Shown here one piece after another: positions 37,102 through 48,498 of a stretch of 64,000 nucleotides of DNA. A model generated the notes under the pieces. That model made no database searches. It was given only the letters and a program-made list of their open reading frames with translations, and was not told where the DNA came from. Location of the stretch: NCBI GenBank assembly GCA_020080175.1, contig JAGHQL010000022.1, positions 62,001 to 126,000 on the forward strand, given 5' to 3'. This DNA is from Glutinoglossum americanum. Its lineage: Eukaryota; Ascomycota; Geoglossomycetes; Geoglossales; Geoglossaceae. Position 1 is the first letter of the stretch. Every line of letters starts with the position of its first letter. The position numbers and the translations under genes are program-made.

Positions 37102-37677
37102 TCAAGCAGGTCTTCTCTTTACGAATTCTTCCAAGTCTGCTCTCGTTGCCACACCCAGCACGTATCTCCTGCTCCCATCTGTAACCACAGCGAAGTCCTG
37201 TGGCCCACTGCCATCTACGCCATTGTTGAAAAAATCCTCTAGCTCCTCTAGAGGCGTATCCATAGCAATCACCTTATAGGCCCTCCCGTTCCCGCGAAAT
37301 CTTTGCATCGCTTTTGAGACAGGATCCGATTCTTTGACATGCCCATCCTTCAGAAGTTGCTTTAAACGTGGGATGCTAAGATACCCGAGTAAAGCTCGTG
37401 TGTGATTCGAGATGACTGTAAGGTGTGTATAGTCTCTTTCATAGGCCCAGAGAAGAGCATCAGCTATAGAGTCCGATGGCTTTGAGGAGAGCGCAGGCGG
37501 TGGGTCAAGGTCCTCCACCGCAGCCTAAGCAGAGGTCTGTCAGACTGTGTCAAGCAAATACGCCGTAGCGACAAACACAGTACTTATTAGGCTTACTCCA
37601 CGATATTTGTTTGCCCATGGTGATCTTGAGGCTATATCTGAAGAGCTTGATGGTAGCGACGTGCTCTCTCCCGACAT
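37102..37677 (-). CDS. CBS-domain protein, small
   Basis: About 165-residue protein with what look like two CBS motifs and little else. It starts at 37677, MSGESTSLPSSSSDIASRSP, then WANKYRG. An intron with a GTAAGC donor (about 37595) follows, then AAVEDLDPPPAL. CBS motif 1 is ISIADALLWAYERD-like (read here as DSIADALLWAYERDYTHLTV) with ALLGYLSIPRLKQLL. Motif 2 is GRAYKVIAMDTPLEELEDFF with DFAVVTDGSRRYVLGVATRA and DLEEFVKRRP. CBS pairs usually bind adenine nucleotides and act as energy sensors. The partner is unknown. The Met I chose keeps the frame through the intron. Longer upstream frames fail. Confidence 0.85.
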
Positions 37678-38187
37678 ACTTGGTTCTTTTGACGAGTGTT
37701 AATTTTGCGAGGTGATCGTTAAGTTGTCGGTGTTGCGGTAAATTCCGTGAGTTTACAACATAATGATAGGATCGGCGAAGATAATTCGATAGGAAACAAC
37801 AAGAGAGTGGGTAGGAGCTCATGTTATAAACTCATAGCGGCTTCATTGATTAAGGGTAATTGGGGCTAGGCTTTCGTATTAAATATGAACATAATATCGC
37901 AAAGCCTCGGCTTTTCGTGCTCCAGAGATTCACTGACGACGTCACACTCGCCCGTGTCGCAATCATTCCAGGCGATATGCGGTTCCCCTCATTTGCTCCG
38001 TTTGCTCCGCACCCTTGAGCTCCCCTAATATTTCCTCATCACTCATCACTGTATGCACTAGCTATATATCTGGAGCCTAAGGGAGCGCAGCCCTCTCCTT
38101 TTATAATACTCTATTGATCCCATTGTTGGACAAGCTTAACTGCGAAGCCATTGCGACTGGGGCTGATAAGCACTCATAGCGGCATCC
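37678..38187. promoter_or_regulatory. divergent promoter region CBS gene/phosphate carrier
   Basis: A 510-bp head-to-head space. It is pyrimidine-rich near 37980-38100 (ctcatttgctccgtttgctccgc repeats the word tttgctccg). No specific site was identified. Confidence 0.5.
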
Positions 38188-39831
38188 ATGCCTTTCCTCT
38201 TTCCTGCCCAAGGGACTCTCCACCATGTGTTCGCCCCAGTAATGCCTACTGCGCGGCCTATGAACGAATCCAAGCCACAAACCCAGACTCCATACCAGGC
38301 TCAGGCTGGCCTGTATAATGCGTGGAGCGCTGTTGATGATACGAAGAATAAGGCAAACCAGTTGAGCAAGGAAGCTGCTACGGAACTGCACAAAGCCGGC
38401 GATAAAGCTCGAGAAAAAGTGGGAAAGATTGAGCTTCATTCAGCGAAATACTATGTAGCCTGTACTTTTGGGGGGCTACTTGCTTGCGTATGTGGAATCC
38501 GACCCTTTTTGTGTGAATTATGTTTATCGATTACATCAGGGTTTCACGCATGCTGCCGTCACCCCGTTGGATTTAGTGAAGTGCCGTCGTCAGGTGGACC
38601 CCAAGATGTATAAGGGCAATTTCGAGGCCTGGGGTAAGATCGCTCGTGCTGAGGGGTTCCGTGGTATATACACCGGATGGGGTCCGACCTTCCTTGGCTA
38701 CTCTGTGAGTGGAAGCCTAATGCGATTCGAGATAGCTCAACCTATCCATAATATTACACTCCTTCCTTTCATTCCTAATGTTTTACGCCTTTTTCTCTTG
38801 GAGCCATCACCTGACAGCAAGTTTGACTGCACGGACTCGCCATAGCATGAAAGGGAAACGGAGTTTCCCGTTTTGGCTCTATAAAAGCGGTCCTTTTTCC
38901 TCTAAATTATCTTGAGCCTAATCGCTGATATACTGATCTCCACCAAGGCTCAAGGTGCGTTCAAGTATGGAGGTTACGAATTCTTCAAGAAATGGTACTC
39001 CGACTTGGCTGGCGCTGAAAATGCATACCGTTACAAGACTGCCTTGTACCTCACAGCCAGTGCATCTGCAGAGTTTATAGCGGATATTGCCCTGTGCCCG
39101 TTTGAAGCTGTCAAGGTCCGGATCCAAACCACTATACCCCCATTTGCTAAAGGTACATTTGATGGTGTATCGAAAGTTACGGCCGCCGAAGGTTGGGGCG
39201 GGTAAGTTAAACTACCCCGGTACATAGCCGTGAGCTAGGTGGTGACAATCCCCCGTTCAGGCTTTACAAAGGGCTGTATCCCCTCTGGGGCAGGCAGATT
39301 CCTTGTTCGTTCCCATGGAGTGGCTCATACGTGAGAGGAGATGGAATTGACCCCTATAAACAGACACCATGATGAAATTCGCCTCTTTCGAGACCATCGT
39401 TGAAATGATCTATGACTATCTTCCTGGAAAAAAGGACGACTACGGTAAAGGCACGCAAACCGCAGTATCCTTCGCTGGCGGTTACCTTGCTGGTATCCTC
39501 TGTGCCATTGTCTCCCATCCCGCCGACGTCATGGTCAGTAAACTCAATGCTGATCGTCTACCGGGTGAAGGCTTTGGCACAGCCATTGGACGTATCTATA
39601 AGGTCATTGGATTTGGTGGCCTTTGGAACGGTCTCCCCGTGCGTATCGTCATGATAGGCTCACTTACAGGGCTACAGGCAAGTACCCTCCCCCATGAGGA
39701 CGTGGCTTAGGAGTCTGACAGTGCTACAGTGGCTGATCTATGATGCCTGGAAACTGTCTATGGGATTGCCGACGACCGGTGGCGTGGCGCCCCCAGAGAC
39801 CCTGAAGGAGGGGCTTAAGCCCGCCACTTGA
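38188..39831 (+). CDS. MIR1: mitochondrial phosphate carrier
   Basis: Inner-membrane carrier importing phosphate with protons. The N-terminus is [17 protein letters not shown], then a hydrophilic leader to [15 protein letters not shown]. The three mitochondrial-carrier repeats follow. Repeat 1 has [20 protein letters not shown] and [17 protein letters not shown]. Repeat 2 has [35 protein letters not shown] and [20 protein letters not shown]. Repeat 3 has [20 protein letters not shown] and [20 protein letters not shown]. The end is [16 protein letters not shown]. The PxD/E-x2-K/R signatures are intact. Introns follow ACG, GYS, GWGG, QIP and GLQ. The IPY junction uses a GTTCGT donor (39305-39310). 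The last intron (39678-39729) is GC-AG. Confidence 0.95.
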
Positions 39832-40500
39832 ATTGGCGACAAGGGGTTTGGAATACAAGCTGGAGTTCGGAGGATAATTGCTCTTTCAGTTTTTATTTTG
39901 TCCTTTCAGCCCTCTTTCGTTCCGCCCTCTTTTGATAACCTCTTACGAATGTGCCTGTGTATACAGCGATAGAATCTCTTCTGCCGAGGCAGTCTTCGCA
40001 CTCATGTCGCTTCTGCCTAGCGTTAAAAGTTCTAATGTGGCACCAGGAGGGACATGCCTATAATCTATAGTTATAGGTATCCTCCCCTAGCATGCATCCT
40101 ATCGGGCTAAAGCAGCAACTGGAAGAGTCCTATAAGGATCCCTTCTGAGCATTACTCTATGATGTGAAAATCAACTCCTCTTGACCAGCGGCCGCTTTAA
40201 GCAATGGTGGGGAGGTTTAGCCGATGCCTTCGTGCGGCCTCAGCTTCTGTTTCCCAACGTGTATGTACGTGCCCCATCACGATGGATTACCGACGTGACA
40301 TCAATGCATGTGCATTAGTTGCTGAAGTAGTACGTGCACGGGCTTTGTTGCCTAGACTCGCATGAGATGCATTTAGGGCTGCAGCTGATGGTATATTATT
40401 TATAGCCTCAGAAGAAAGAACGATTGTTGAATTCCATCACAACACATGCGCGTGAAAATACACGGAACATTACGAACTGCCGATTTTTCGGATGGGGTAT
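39832..40500. other. convergent intergenic region
   Basis: About 670 bp of 3' flanks between the phosphate carrier and the DUF3602 gene. Short ORFs without motifs only. Confidence 0.5.
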
Positions 40501-41189
40501 TTAGGCGGTAGTAGCGGGATTGGGGGCATCCTCTTCCGCCTTATCTGCGGGCTTTTTCCCAAAGAGCTTCCTCTTCAGCTTGTCCGCAAGTCCATCGTGC
40601 GCAAAGTCCTTCTTGTCCCCACCCGCGTGGTGGACATTGCCCCCGCCGCCGCGCTATTATATTAGAGGTTAGCCTCTTGCAAGATGGATAGCGGGGGGAT
40701 ATTCCGAGGCCATTTCTTTGGGCCTTTCTCAACTTACACCAACATGGTATTCATCCTGACTAGGACGTAGCGCCGCTTCGGGGATAATCTCGTCGGAGCG
40801 GCGGGCTGCTTTTGCGTGGGGGGATCCAGCGATGTTGGCTGCACCGCCTCGCTGTGTTTAAATCGAGGTCAACATTATAGTTCTTATACGTGCGCGAGCT
40901 CAAACTTCTTGGAAGATCGAGAATGTGGATGTACGTACGCCCGTGGAGTAGGCACCATCAGCGGATTCGCCCTGTACACCTTGGCGAACAATCTCGCCGT
41001 CGACGTATCTGGAATCAAACAAAGAGTAAGTGCGCTGGCCTAGCTGCTCTGCTGGAGCAACCTCTCACTCAGTTTTATCCTCGCCAATATTCCCGCGGCC
41101 TACCATCATGTAAGCATGCCGTTTGTACAAACTCGAGATTACTTGAGCACAATACCTCCGCGACCATGGCTTACAACTGGATCAGACAT
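40501..41189 (-). CDS. DUF3602 protein with three GRGG motifs
   Basis: Small hydrophilic fungal protein of unknown function. It is assembled from five exons. The first, MSDPVVSHGRGG, joins GRGNIGEDKTE, then YVDGEIVRQGVQGESADGAY with STG. RGGAANIAGSPHAKAARRSD follows with EIIPEAALRPSQDEYHVG. Last is RGGGGNVHHAGGDKKDFAHD with GLADKLKRKLFGKKPADKAE and the end NPATTA. The GRGG-x-N motif occurs three times (GRGGRGN, GRGGAAN, GRGGGGN), and each is cut by an intron inside or next to GRG. That repeat is what defines DUF3602. No membrane segment or signal. The basic KLKRKLFGKK helix near the end may bind nucleic acid or membranes (inference). Confidence 0.85.
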
Positions 41190-42761
41190 TCGGTTTATTG
41201 CTTAGATGTAGTTGATGGGAACTAGGATGAGTGTTTATGTGATGATATACTCTGAAAATTGAGTAAATTAGGTAGACTAATCAGCCACAAGTGGTTTATA
41301 TAGGGAGGAATCTCTCTCGTGTCACATGTTGTACGCAAAAGCAAGGAGCCAAGGCACTGTTGTCGGGTATGAGAGGTTTTATATCTCAAAAAGCAAGCAA
41401 CGGAAGGCGAGGAGCCCGACATGGAAGAGTCTCAACATATCCTAAACGGCGAGCTGCGTTCACTTGGCGGAGAAATTTGCTCCCTTGGATTGGTTGCCAA
41501 GAACTGGTTTGGAGACAATGTGTGGATCGGTAACGTGGGCTGACGCAGGGCCAAGGCAGGAAGATCTTCGTCAGTCAAGGCAGCAGCGGGGAGGGCACAG
41601 AGCCCAACTCTAAACTAAACGACTGCCTGTCCACGGCTAATCAGACATCGCCCCATGCAAGGCAGAGAGGCGATGGGCTGTGCGGCAGCGATGACGTAAC
41701 CGGACGGACAAAAAACACTTGATAAGAGGACAGCCGATAACGCATGGGGCAGCCAGTCGGTTTGCCTGCCGATTACATAAGAACACGGCGTTATTGACTG
41801 ATATGGAAACATTCCTTTCCTCCGCGCATCTCCCATCTCCCATCTCCCATCTCCCATCTCCCATCTCCCATCTCCATCTCCCCGCTCCCCGGCACATGTC
41901 GTGTATGCTTTCGAAACGCATGAATTTCGTGAGCTTAAATTAGCCTCAGGAACCCGCTTGCGGCGCCTAAGGAGAAAATAATGAAACCCGCCTGGTTCCC
42001 CTAACACGTACCACCGGATCACCATCCCAGGAGCCGTCCAGTCACCCCATCCGTCTCCAATCCAGAACAGAAATCGTGCCTAGTATATATTTCCAACTAC
42101 TCTCCTTTGCCGCGTGCGTACTTACTACTATTATCTGTATTATTTGTATTATCGTCTGTATTATCTATCATCTATTTGGTCAAAGATGAGTCTTTCCGTT
42201 CGGAACCCGCGAGAGATGCAGATGGTGTCTATCCCTCGGGCGAGTTTCTGTGCAGAATGTCTCATATGAATTTTGGATGCACAGCGTGCGGCTACGAAGC
42301 TGATCTTGTAAATCTTCCATTATCTTCGTGCTCTCAAAGTACTCTTAATCTCGTTTTGCGTGCGGTGTTATGCTCAACTTGTCTTGAACCCGCACCGCAC
42401 CACAAAATGTCGGCCCAGCAATGGTCGCCGAGAACTCTCGACACAGGATATCCAATTCCTTCGTCTTACTATCCGGGATTGTTCTTGCGGCAACTCAGTC
42501 GTTGGTTACGCGCTCTTTTCGATTTCTCACTTTCTCAAAAGCCGGCCCCGAGAAAGTTTCCTATTCCTTACTTCTCACATCACCATAAGGGATTCCACAG
42601 GCCGAGGTCGATAAGTCACGCAAATTGGTGTGAGGGAGGCCGCAATCGGGATTTCTACTTACGGTTAACACAGAACTTGTGGCCGCGGCTCGCATCCTCA
42701 ACCCATCTCTCGAAGGCAAGAGTTTACCGACCTCATCAAGGCTGAACGCCGGCAACCGAGC
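41190..42761. other. 1.57-kb divergent intergenic region with a minisatellite
   Basis: Promoter side of both flanking genes. Several ORFs overlap here, for example 42107-42745 plus, but none has motifs. The open frame just before 42762 (from about 42671) could be the end of a missed upstream exon of the next gene, encoding ISRRQEFTDLIKAERRQPS. Confidence 0.45.
41827..41878. repeat. 7-bp minisatellite, about 7 copies of catctcc
   Basis: Tandem catctcc units, perfect except near the right end where one unit is shortened to catctc. The period of seven is not a multiple of three, so the repeat-rich ORFs that cross it (for example a GRWEMGD repeat on the minus strand) are artefacts of the repeat. 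Confidence 0.9.
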
Positions 42762-43568
42762 ATGACTCGTTGGATCACCAAGGGCGACCGCGTGTACCTA
42801 CCTACCGTGTCTCTCTTATTGACCATGCTTCCCACAGAGATCCTCATGATGATATACTCCTTCGTCTTGCGGTACCCCGTACCAATCCACTTCTTCATGG
42901 AATCCACCTTCTACAGCCAATTCCACGGACCCCCACACCTGTCCCTGCTCGGTGTCTCAAAACTCGTCCGCAAAGATGCCCTAATCGCCTTCGCGCGTGT
43001 CAACACCCTCACCCTTAACACCATCAACGGCGTCCCCGACCAATGGATGGGCCGTAGTTTTCTCCGACGCCTTTCGTCAGTCGAGTTTGTCTTGCCCATG
43101 CGCAGAGGCTGCTTCTTCCACGAGGAGGATATCCTGGAGCTTCTCAAGCGCGTGCGGGCCTGCGTGCCGTCGGTGGCGCGCATGCGCTTTGTGGTAGAGT
43201 CCAGAGATTGCTCGGTTGCGCGGAGGAGCAATCCTGTGTTAAAGAGTTTGGCGAATATGCAGCGGATAGGTAAGGTGGGAAGGAGGAGGCCTGTGGTATC
43301 GTTCGAGGAACATCTTGAGTTGGGGTGGACCGATTATCAGATCGAGGAGTTGTCGGATGGGGAAAACTTTGAGCTGGGAGGGACGAACATGAAAACGGAG
43401 GAGTCACCGTCCGAGAAAAGTCTCGAGGTGGAGGGGACGAACTGTATGATGGAGGAAGAATTATTAATGGGTAAGAGCTTCGCCACAAAATTGTGCTTGC
43501 ATTATCTGACTAAACTAGGTGATGATGTTTCTTTTTATTGGGTGGGTTTTCTTCAGCGGATATCTTAG
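42762..43568 (+). CDS. F-box/2EXR-like fungal protein
   Basis: Open frame of 268 codons starting MTRWITKGDRVYLPTVSLLL. The segment MLPTEILMMIYSFVLRYPVP is the LPxEI-xxI pattern of fungal F-box or 2EXR proteins. It is followed by LLGVSKLVRKDALIAFARVN and SFLRRLSSVEFVLPM. The function is likely substrate recognition or unknown. The C-terminal part has three degenerate copies of an 18-19-residue acidic unit, beginning LELGWTDYQIEEL, FELGGTNMKTEES and LEVEGTNCMMEEE. A GTAAGA donor near 43470 with a ctgactaaactag acceptor suggests an optional 48-bp in-frame intron. The 5' end may extend upstream through a splice that I could not fix. Confidence 0.6.
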   Translation: MTRWITKGDRVYLPTVSLLLTMLPTEILMMIYSFVLRYPVPIHFFMESTFYSQFHGPPHLSLLGVSKLVRKDALIAFARVNTLTLNTINGVPDQWMGRSFLRRLSSVEFVLPMRRGCFFHEEDILELLKRVRACVPSVARMRFVVESRDCSVARRSNPVLKSLANMQRIGKVGRRRPVVSFEEHLELGWTDYQIEELSDGENFELGGTNMKTEESPSEKSLEVEGTNCMMEEELLMGKSFATKLCLHYLTKLGDDVSFYWVGFLQRIS

Positions 43569-44353
43569 CCGCCGCTACGGATGAGGCTGTCTAACGTACC
43601 ACCAGGCTGCATGATCGGACTTTACTTTAATAGTAAGAGCTTAGGAATTTTGCCTTACAGATCGACAGTATCCGCATTTGTTTAGTCTATAGCCTCCAGT
43701 CGCTCTTACGGAGGCTACTGATCCGTTAAAATGGGAATGGGGATGGTGGTATGACTGTATTTCGCTTTTACGATAACCAGCAATGATTTGCCTGGAATTT
43801 CAGTGGCATTGAGCACTCACATGGGGTTTCACAAGGCCTCCAGCTTGCTGTAAAGGCAATCGAAATATGGAAGTGGGGATGGGAATGATAGAGATGATCA
43901 GAAGTTGAGGCGTGTCTTTCCGTAAAGTTCATCCATAGCGGATTCCTAGTCGGTGATTGGCGTTAGAACACGCGCTCTATGAATTTGTATGTAGGCGCTA
44001 TTTAGGAGGGAAAAACATTGAAGTCAACATCCGTTTTGGCACGCACTTAGAGGGTGTTCGCCCCATGTGGATGAGCCGCATGTGATAGAGTTTTTAACGA
44101 CAGCATGGAATTCTGGTGCCTTGCCTATACTATTGTTGGGAAGTTCTATCGTCTAGTCGATTTTATCTGTCTGCTACCAATAAAAACTGTAGCTGGTCTG
44201 CAGGGAAGTGTAAAGAGGTGATTAAACCGCGTTCAAGCACGAGCTTTCCTCAACAGAAACGAGCTGTTCTCAGCCGCGCAAGTAGTCCTAATACAGCGTC
44301 CAAGACCAAAGCTCCAACCATTGGCGGTACAGAGAGAACCTCCGAGCAAAGCT
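43569..44353. other. convergent intergenic region
   Basis: About 785 bp between convergent genes. Gggatgg/gggaatgg words occur near 43730 and 43880. No gene was supported. Confidence 0.5.
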
Positions 44354-47300
44354 TCATTCGTTCTTCGCCCCCCTTTTCTTGATATCTCCGCCATCCAACT
44401 CCTTAACCTGCTCAAGCATCATCTTCGCAACCATCTCCTCACTCTTCAACTCCACCTCCTTAGCCTCTTTCTCATCGATCCCTTCGCCAGCAACTCGACT
44501 GTCAAGAGCTAACTTCGTCTCACCTAATGCGAAGATTTGTTCTTCGATGGTACCTTTCATCACCAACCTCACAACCTCCACCTCGCGTTCTTGACCCACC
44601 CTATGAGCTCGATTCTCCGCTTGTAGGTCCTCTTGTGGATTGAAGCTCAGGTCAAAAATGATTACCTTATTAGCGCATGCGAGGTTAATGCCGGAACCAC
44701 CAGCTTTCGTCGACAATAGGAAGACGGTTATGTCCTTCTCTTCATAGAACTGGTCAATCATGTCCTGACGCTCTTGCACCTTAGTACCACCGTCCAGACG
44801 AAAGTATTGCATTGCAAGTGTATCCAAAACTGCTTCGAGGATGTTCAACACTAAGGTGAATTGAGAGAACACAAGCACGCGATCGCCATTCGCTCTGTAC
44901 CCAAGCAATAACTCGCACAGCTTCTGCACCTTTCCAGAATCCATCCATTCGTTGTCCTTGAGGTTATATCTCGACATTGTCTTAGGATAATTCGTGCAGA
45001 ATTTATACAATTCGAAGTCTGACATGTATCCCATGTCCTCGTATACTAGGTCGGCATCGCGATCACTCCAGTCCGGTTCCATTAGGCAAGCTTTCGACAT
45101 CTTTCGTATCTTATTATCGTCGAACAAGCGCCGGAATAGTAAAGGGTGAATGGCAGCCTTTCGTAATTGCATCATAACGTTGTTTTGCTCTTTAGTGGGC
45201 TTTTGACCTGCTGCTCGCGCTTCCATGGCCTCCCTCGCTTTTAAAAGTTCGTCTCTGTAGATCTCCCACTGGCTGATTGTCGGCTCGCAGTATACCACCC
45301 TACAAGTTTTCCCCGGTAGATCTTTGAGCACTTGGTGCTTCTTTCGCCTTAAAACGAATGGAGTCAGCATTGACTTTGCCCTGGCAATGCGTTGCGCAGA
45401 AAGGAGAGCATCGTGGCTGTCATCTGTCGTCTTGGCCTTGTGCTTGAAAATATAGGCCAAATCGTCCTTCCGCTCTTTGAAGACTGATGGTAAGATAAAG
45501 GACAACAAAGAAGCAAGTTCTTGAAGGTTATTCTGTAGCGGTGTGCCGGTGAGGAGCACGCGGAACATAGCTGGTATTCTCATCAAGCTCGCATAACGAC
45601 TCGAGTTGCTGTTCTTGAGGTAGTGTCCCTCGTCGTAGACACAAACCTACACAGTAAGCATGCGTATATACTTAGGAGGTTCACAAAGGCAAACCTACTA
45701 CAGGTTTCTGACAGCGCAGGAATTTGCTATCCAACGGGTTACCTGATGCCGTCTGGTAGGTGGTAACAATAACATTGATGTGAGCTCGATTTCTCTCGAT
45801 CCTGTCACGTTGCTCAACCCGTTCCTTCTGGAGACCTACATCATAGTTAGTAGCCTCACCAGCGGGTAGATTAGGTGAAGGGAAACACACCATAGTAAGG
45901 TTCTACGGTTAGCGAAGGGCTGAATCTCCTAAACTCTCTAAGCCAATTCTCCAGCGTCGAAGATGGGACGACGATTAAGTGAGGTCCTTGGATACCCTTG
46001 TGTTCCAAAAGGTGTGATAGGAACGAAATAACCTGGCAAGTCTTTCCCAAACCCATCTCATCGGCTAGAATGCAGCTTAGCTTGTGCTCAAACAAGAGAA
46101 TAAGCCAGTTCAACCCAACGATCTGATAATCTTTCAGCACAGTATCTTCGCTCATAATGCTTGGCTGCTTCGCAAAAATATCCTTGTTGGCCTTAGCAGT
46201 TCGAGAAGCGGATAATATCTTGATATCTCCATCTCCCTCCTCTCCAAGAGCCAAGGCGGAGTCGTTAGGCGTTCCGATGCCAGAGTCCCGGAGGGATTCT
46301 GTCTTCACTTCCTCAGTGTCGTTAAAATTAAGCAACTCAATCTCCCCACCTTTGGCCGCGCCGAACACGTCAACACCCCATTTCTCCATTGCATCTGCCA
46401 GGGGCTTTCCGAGGGCCTCGCATTGAGAGACCAAGGCGTCAACGGCTTCGTAGCCGGTCCACATCTCCAAGCAAATGTCGACAATCTTATCCCCAATTGC
46501 TTTCTTGGGTGTCTTGCGCTTGCCGGTCTTCGTAGTTATTGGGATGTCGCTCGAAACCTGTCTGACATCTTCAAGACTATTGAACGGTTTCTGTGATAAT
46601 ATCACGCTGGCGGTTTCCTCTGTAGTATTCGCAATGTCCGTGAGATCTCTGATGGAGCAGGTGTTGAAAAAACCTAACACTTTACCCTCAAGTTCATCAT
46701 CGTCCTCAGATTCAGGTTCAATGCCAGAGTCAGAGTCATCGCCCGATTCAATTGTCTGAATTGGTGAGGGTCGAACAGTCTCAATCACTGGCGAAGAAGG
46801 CTCCTTTCTACCTCTCACAAGCTTCCTCTTTGGCTTTTTGGGTGTTGTAGCTGGAGATACTTGGGGAAGGCTCGGAAGAGCTTGTGTGGATGACCACTTA
46901 TCCTGAATAGTGCGATTCGGTGCCTTCACCTGTCGTTTGCTTGTGTACATCTGCTTCATCGGCTGTTCCTCACCCGACATGACCGAGTCAGCTTCAACCA
47001 CCTCCGCGTGATCTTCCTGTGATACAAGCAACTCCATAGCGTCGTCAAAATTCCCCTTCTTCAACAGGAGCGCATTGCGGCACATTAAATTCGTCGCATA
47101 CGGTAGTACCACCCTCATTCTCTGTACCCGGTCACGGAGGTGAAAATCGCGAATATCCTCAAGAGGGATATCTTCCACCAACTTTGCTCGCTCAGGGCCG
47201 CTTTGTCTTGCTTGTTTTGGAGGTCGGCTGGTGCCTGCGTATGGAGTTGCCATACTGCTAGCGGGGCGTTTGTTAGGACCAGTTGAAGTCGCAAATTTCG

Positions 47301-48084
47301 AGGATGTTGTTTTGTCTCTATTTCTAGTGTCGAACACTGATCCGGTCATGTTAGATCCTCGAGGCTTACTCTTGTCCAAAGGCCTATAGAATGAGCTTCC
47401 TGTGATCTCCTTAAACTTGCTCAACCCACTGTTCGGCGATTCTTTGATTCTCTCTACTGTAGTGTCCACACATGGCGAGACCCTTGCCGTTCCAAACTTT
47501 GAGGGTTTTATATCGGTTGTCCGACGTATTAGTGAGTCCTCATCAGAGGAATCGCCTCGATACTGAGGACCGTCGTCATCGCTGAGGTCGATAACAACAG
47601 GCTTTTGGGGAGCCTTTTGTACCCCATGAGGAAGTCTAAAGGCAGTACCAGGGGGAGCCATGGCGCTAGCTAGTATACCACCGCTTGGCCTTGAATTGCC
47701 ACCGAAGCGCACTGGAGATGGCTTGGGGGGCTCTCGAAGAGGGGAGGACGCAGCTACCTGTACGATTGATGGTTTTCGGCCACTGCTATCCAACCGCGCG
47801 GCCTGGGTATTTAATATCTGTGTCTGCGGTGACACGCGCGGCGATACTCCATCCCCTTGTCGCTGAGAAGCCATTTTTGGTTGAGTTTCTAGGGAGGGAT
47901 CCAGTGTAGCCAATCGGTTTGGAAGAGGAATGGTCGCTACTGTCTCGAAGCCATCAAAAAGATCGTCTCCACTATCGTCCTGTGAATTATAACCATGCCC
48001 GTTACCCTGATTGATACCAGTCTTCTGACGTTTCGCTGGTGAATTTGGAATGGAGTCTAAGTCGAAAAGCCTCCCTGGAGCCAT
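44354..48084 (-). CDS. FUN30: Fun30/SMARCAD1-type SNF2 chromatin remodeller
   Basis: Nuclear ATP-dependent remodeller of the Fun30/ETL1 subfamily, involved in heterochromatin and DNA-end resection by family knowledge. It starts MAPGRLFDLDSIPNSPAKRQ. A CUE-like segment reads VVLPYATNLMCRNALLLKKG with NFDDAMELL. The ATPase core has DYQIVGLNWLILLFEHKLSC, ILADEMGLGKTCQVISFLSH, VVPSSTLENWLREFRRFSP, the DEGH box (VCVYDEGHYLKNSNSSRYAS) and LLTGTPLQNNLQELASLLSF. The helicase C lobe has VLVFSQFTLVLNILEAVLDT, STKAGGSGINLACANKVIIF and ENRAHRVGQEREVEVVRLV. DEGH, rather than DEAH, marks this subfamily. There are two introns (one at 45836-45890). MPTTRQLLT, nine codons upstream, is an alternative start. 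About 1,200 residues. Confidence 0.93.
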
Positions 48085-48498
48085 GGTGAGTAGTTGGCGG
48101 GTAGTAGGCACAGCAGAGACAAGTCGATAGTTACGTCGTGCAAGCTAACACGAAAGACGTGTTGGGTTGGGTTGAAAGCGGAAAACCGATCGACAAGGAG
48201 GGTAGCTTGCACAACTTGCGCTCTTGCACTCAGGGACAGAGACCGAATAGCGAAGATATGCCACAAACTCCGCGTTCATGTATACTATCCGCCATCCACC
48301 TAAAATGGCGAAGACAAGAAAATGAATAACCCGCGTGTTACTGAATGAACTTATCATAACCGAAAGTCGCTAGTTGACACGTCGCGATCCGATCTTACGC
48401 GTTAACGCGACATCACATTACCAAGCGCGATTCACGGGACCAGGACGCAATGATTGTTCTACCCCCCACCATCGCCACGATAGAGCCTACCACGTACC
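48085..48498. promoter_or_regulatory. divergent promoter region FUN30/VMA21
   Basis: A 414-bp head-to-head space. Short ORFs on both strands overlap one another and have no motifs. Confidence 0.55.

Noticed and set aside
41637-41921. ORFs with a GRWEMGD repeat
   Set aside because: They only read through the 7-bp minisatellite, which makes a 7-residue repeat in any open frame.
42107-42745. 212-codon ORF starting with a hydrophobic, signal-like stretch
   Set aside because: The start is not a normal ATG context, the body lacks any motif, and the next gene's frame differs. It reads like promoter or 5' UTR sequence.
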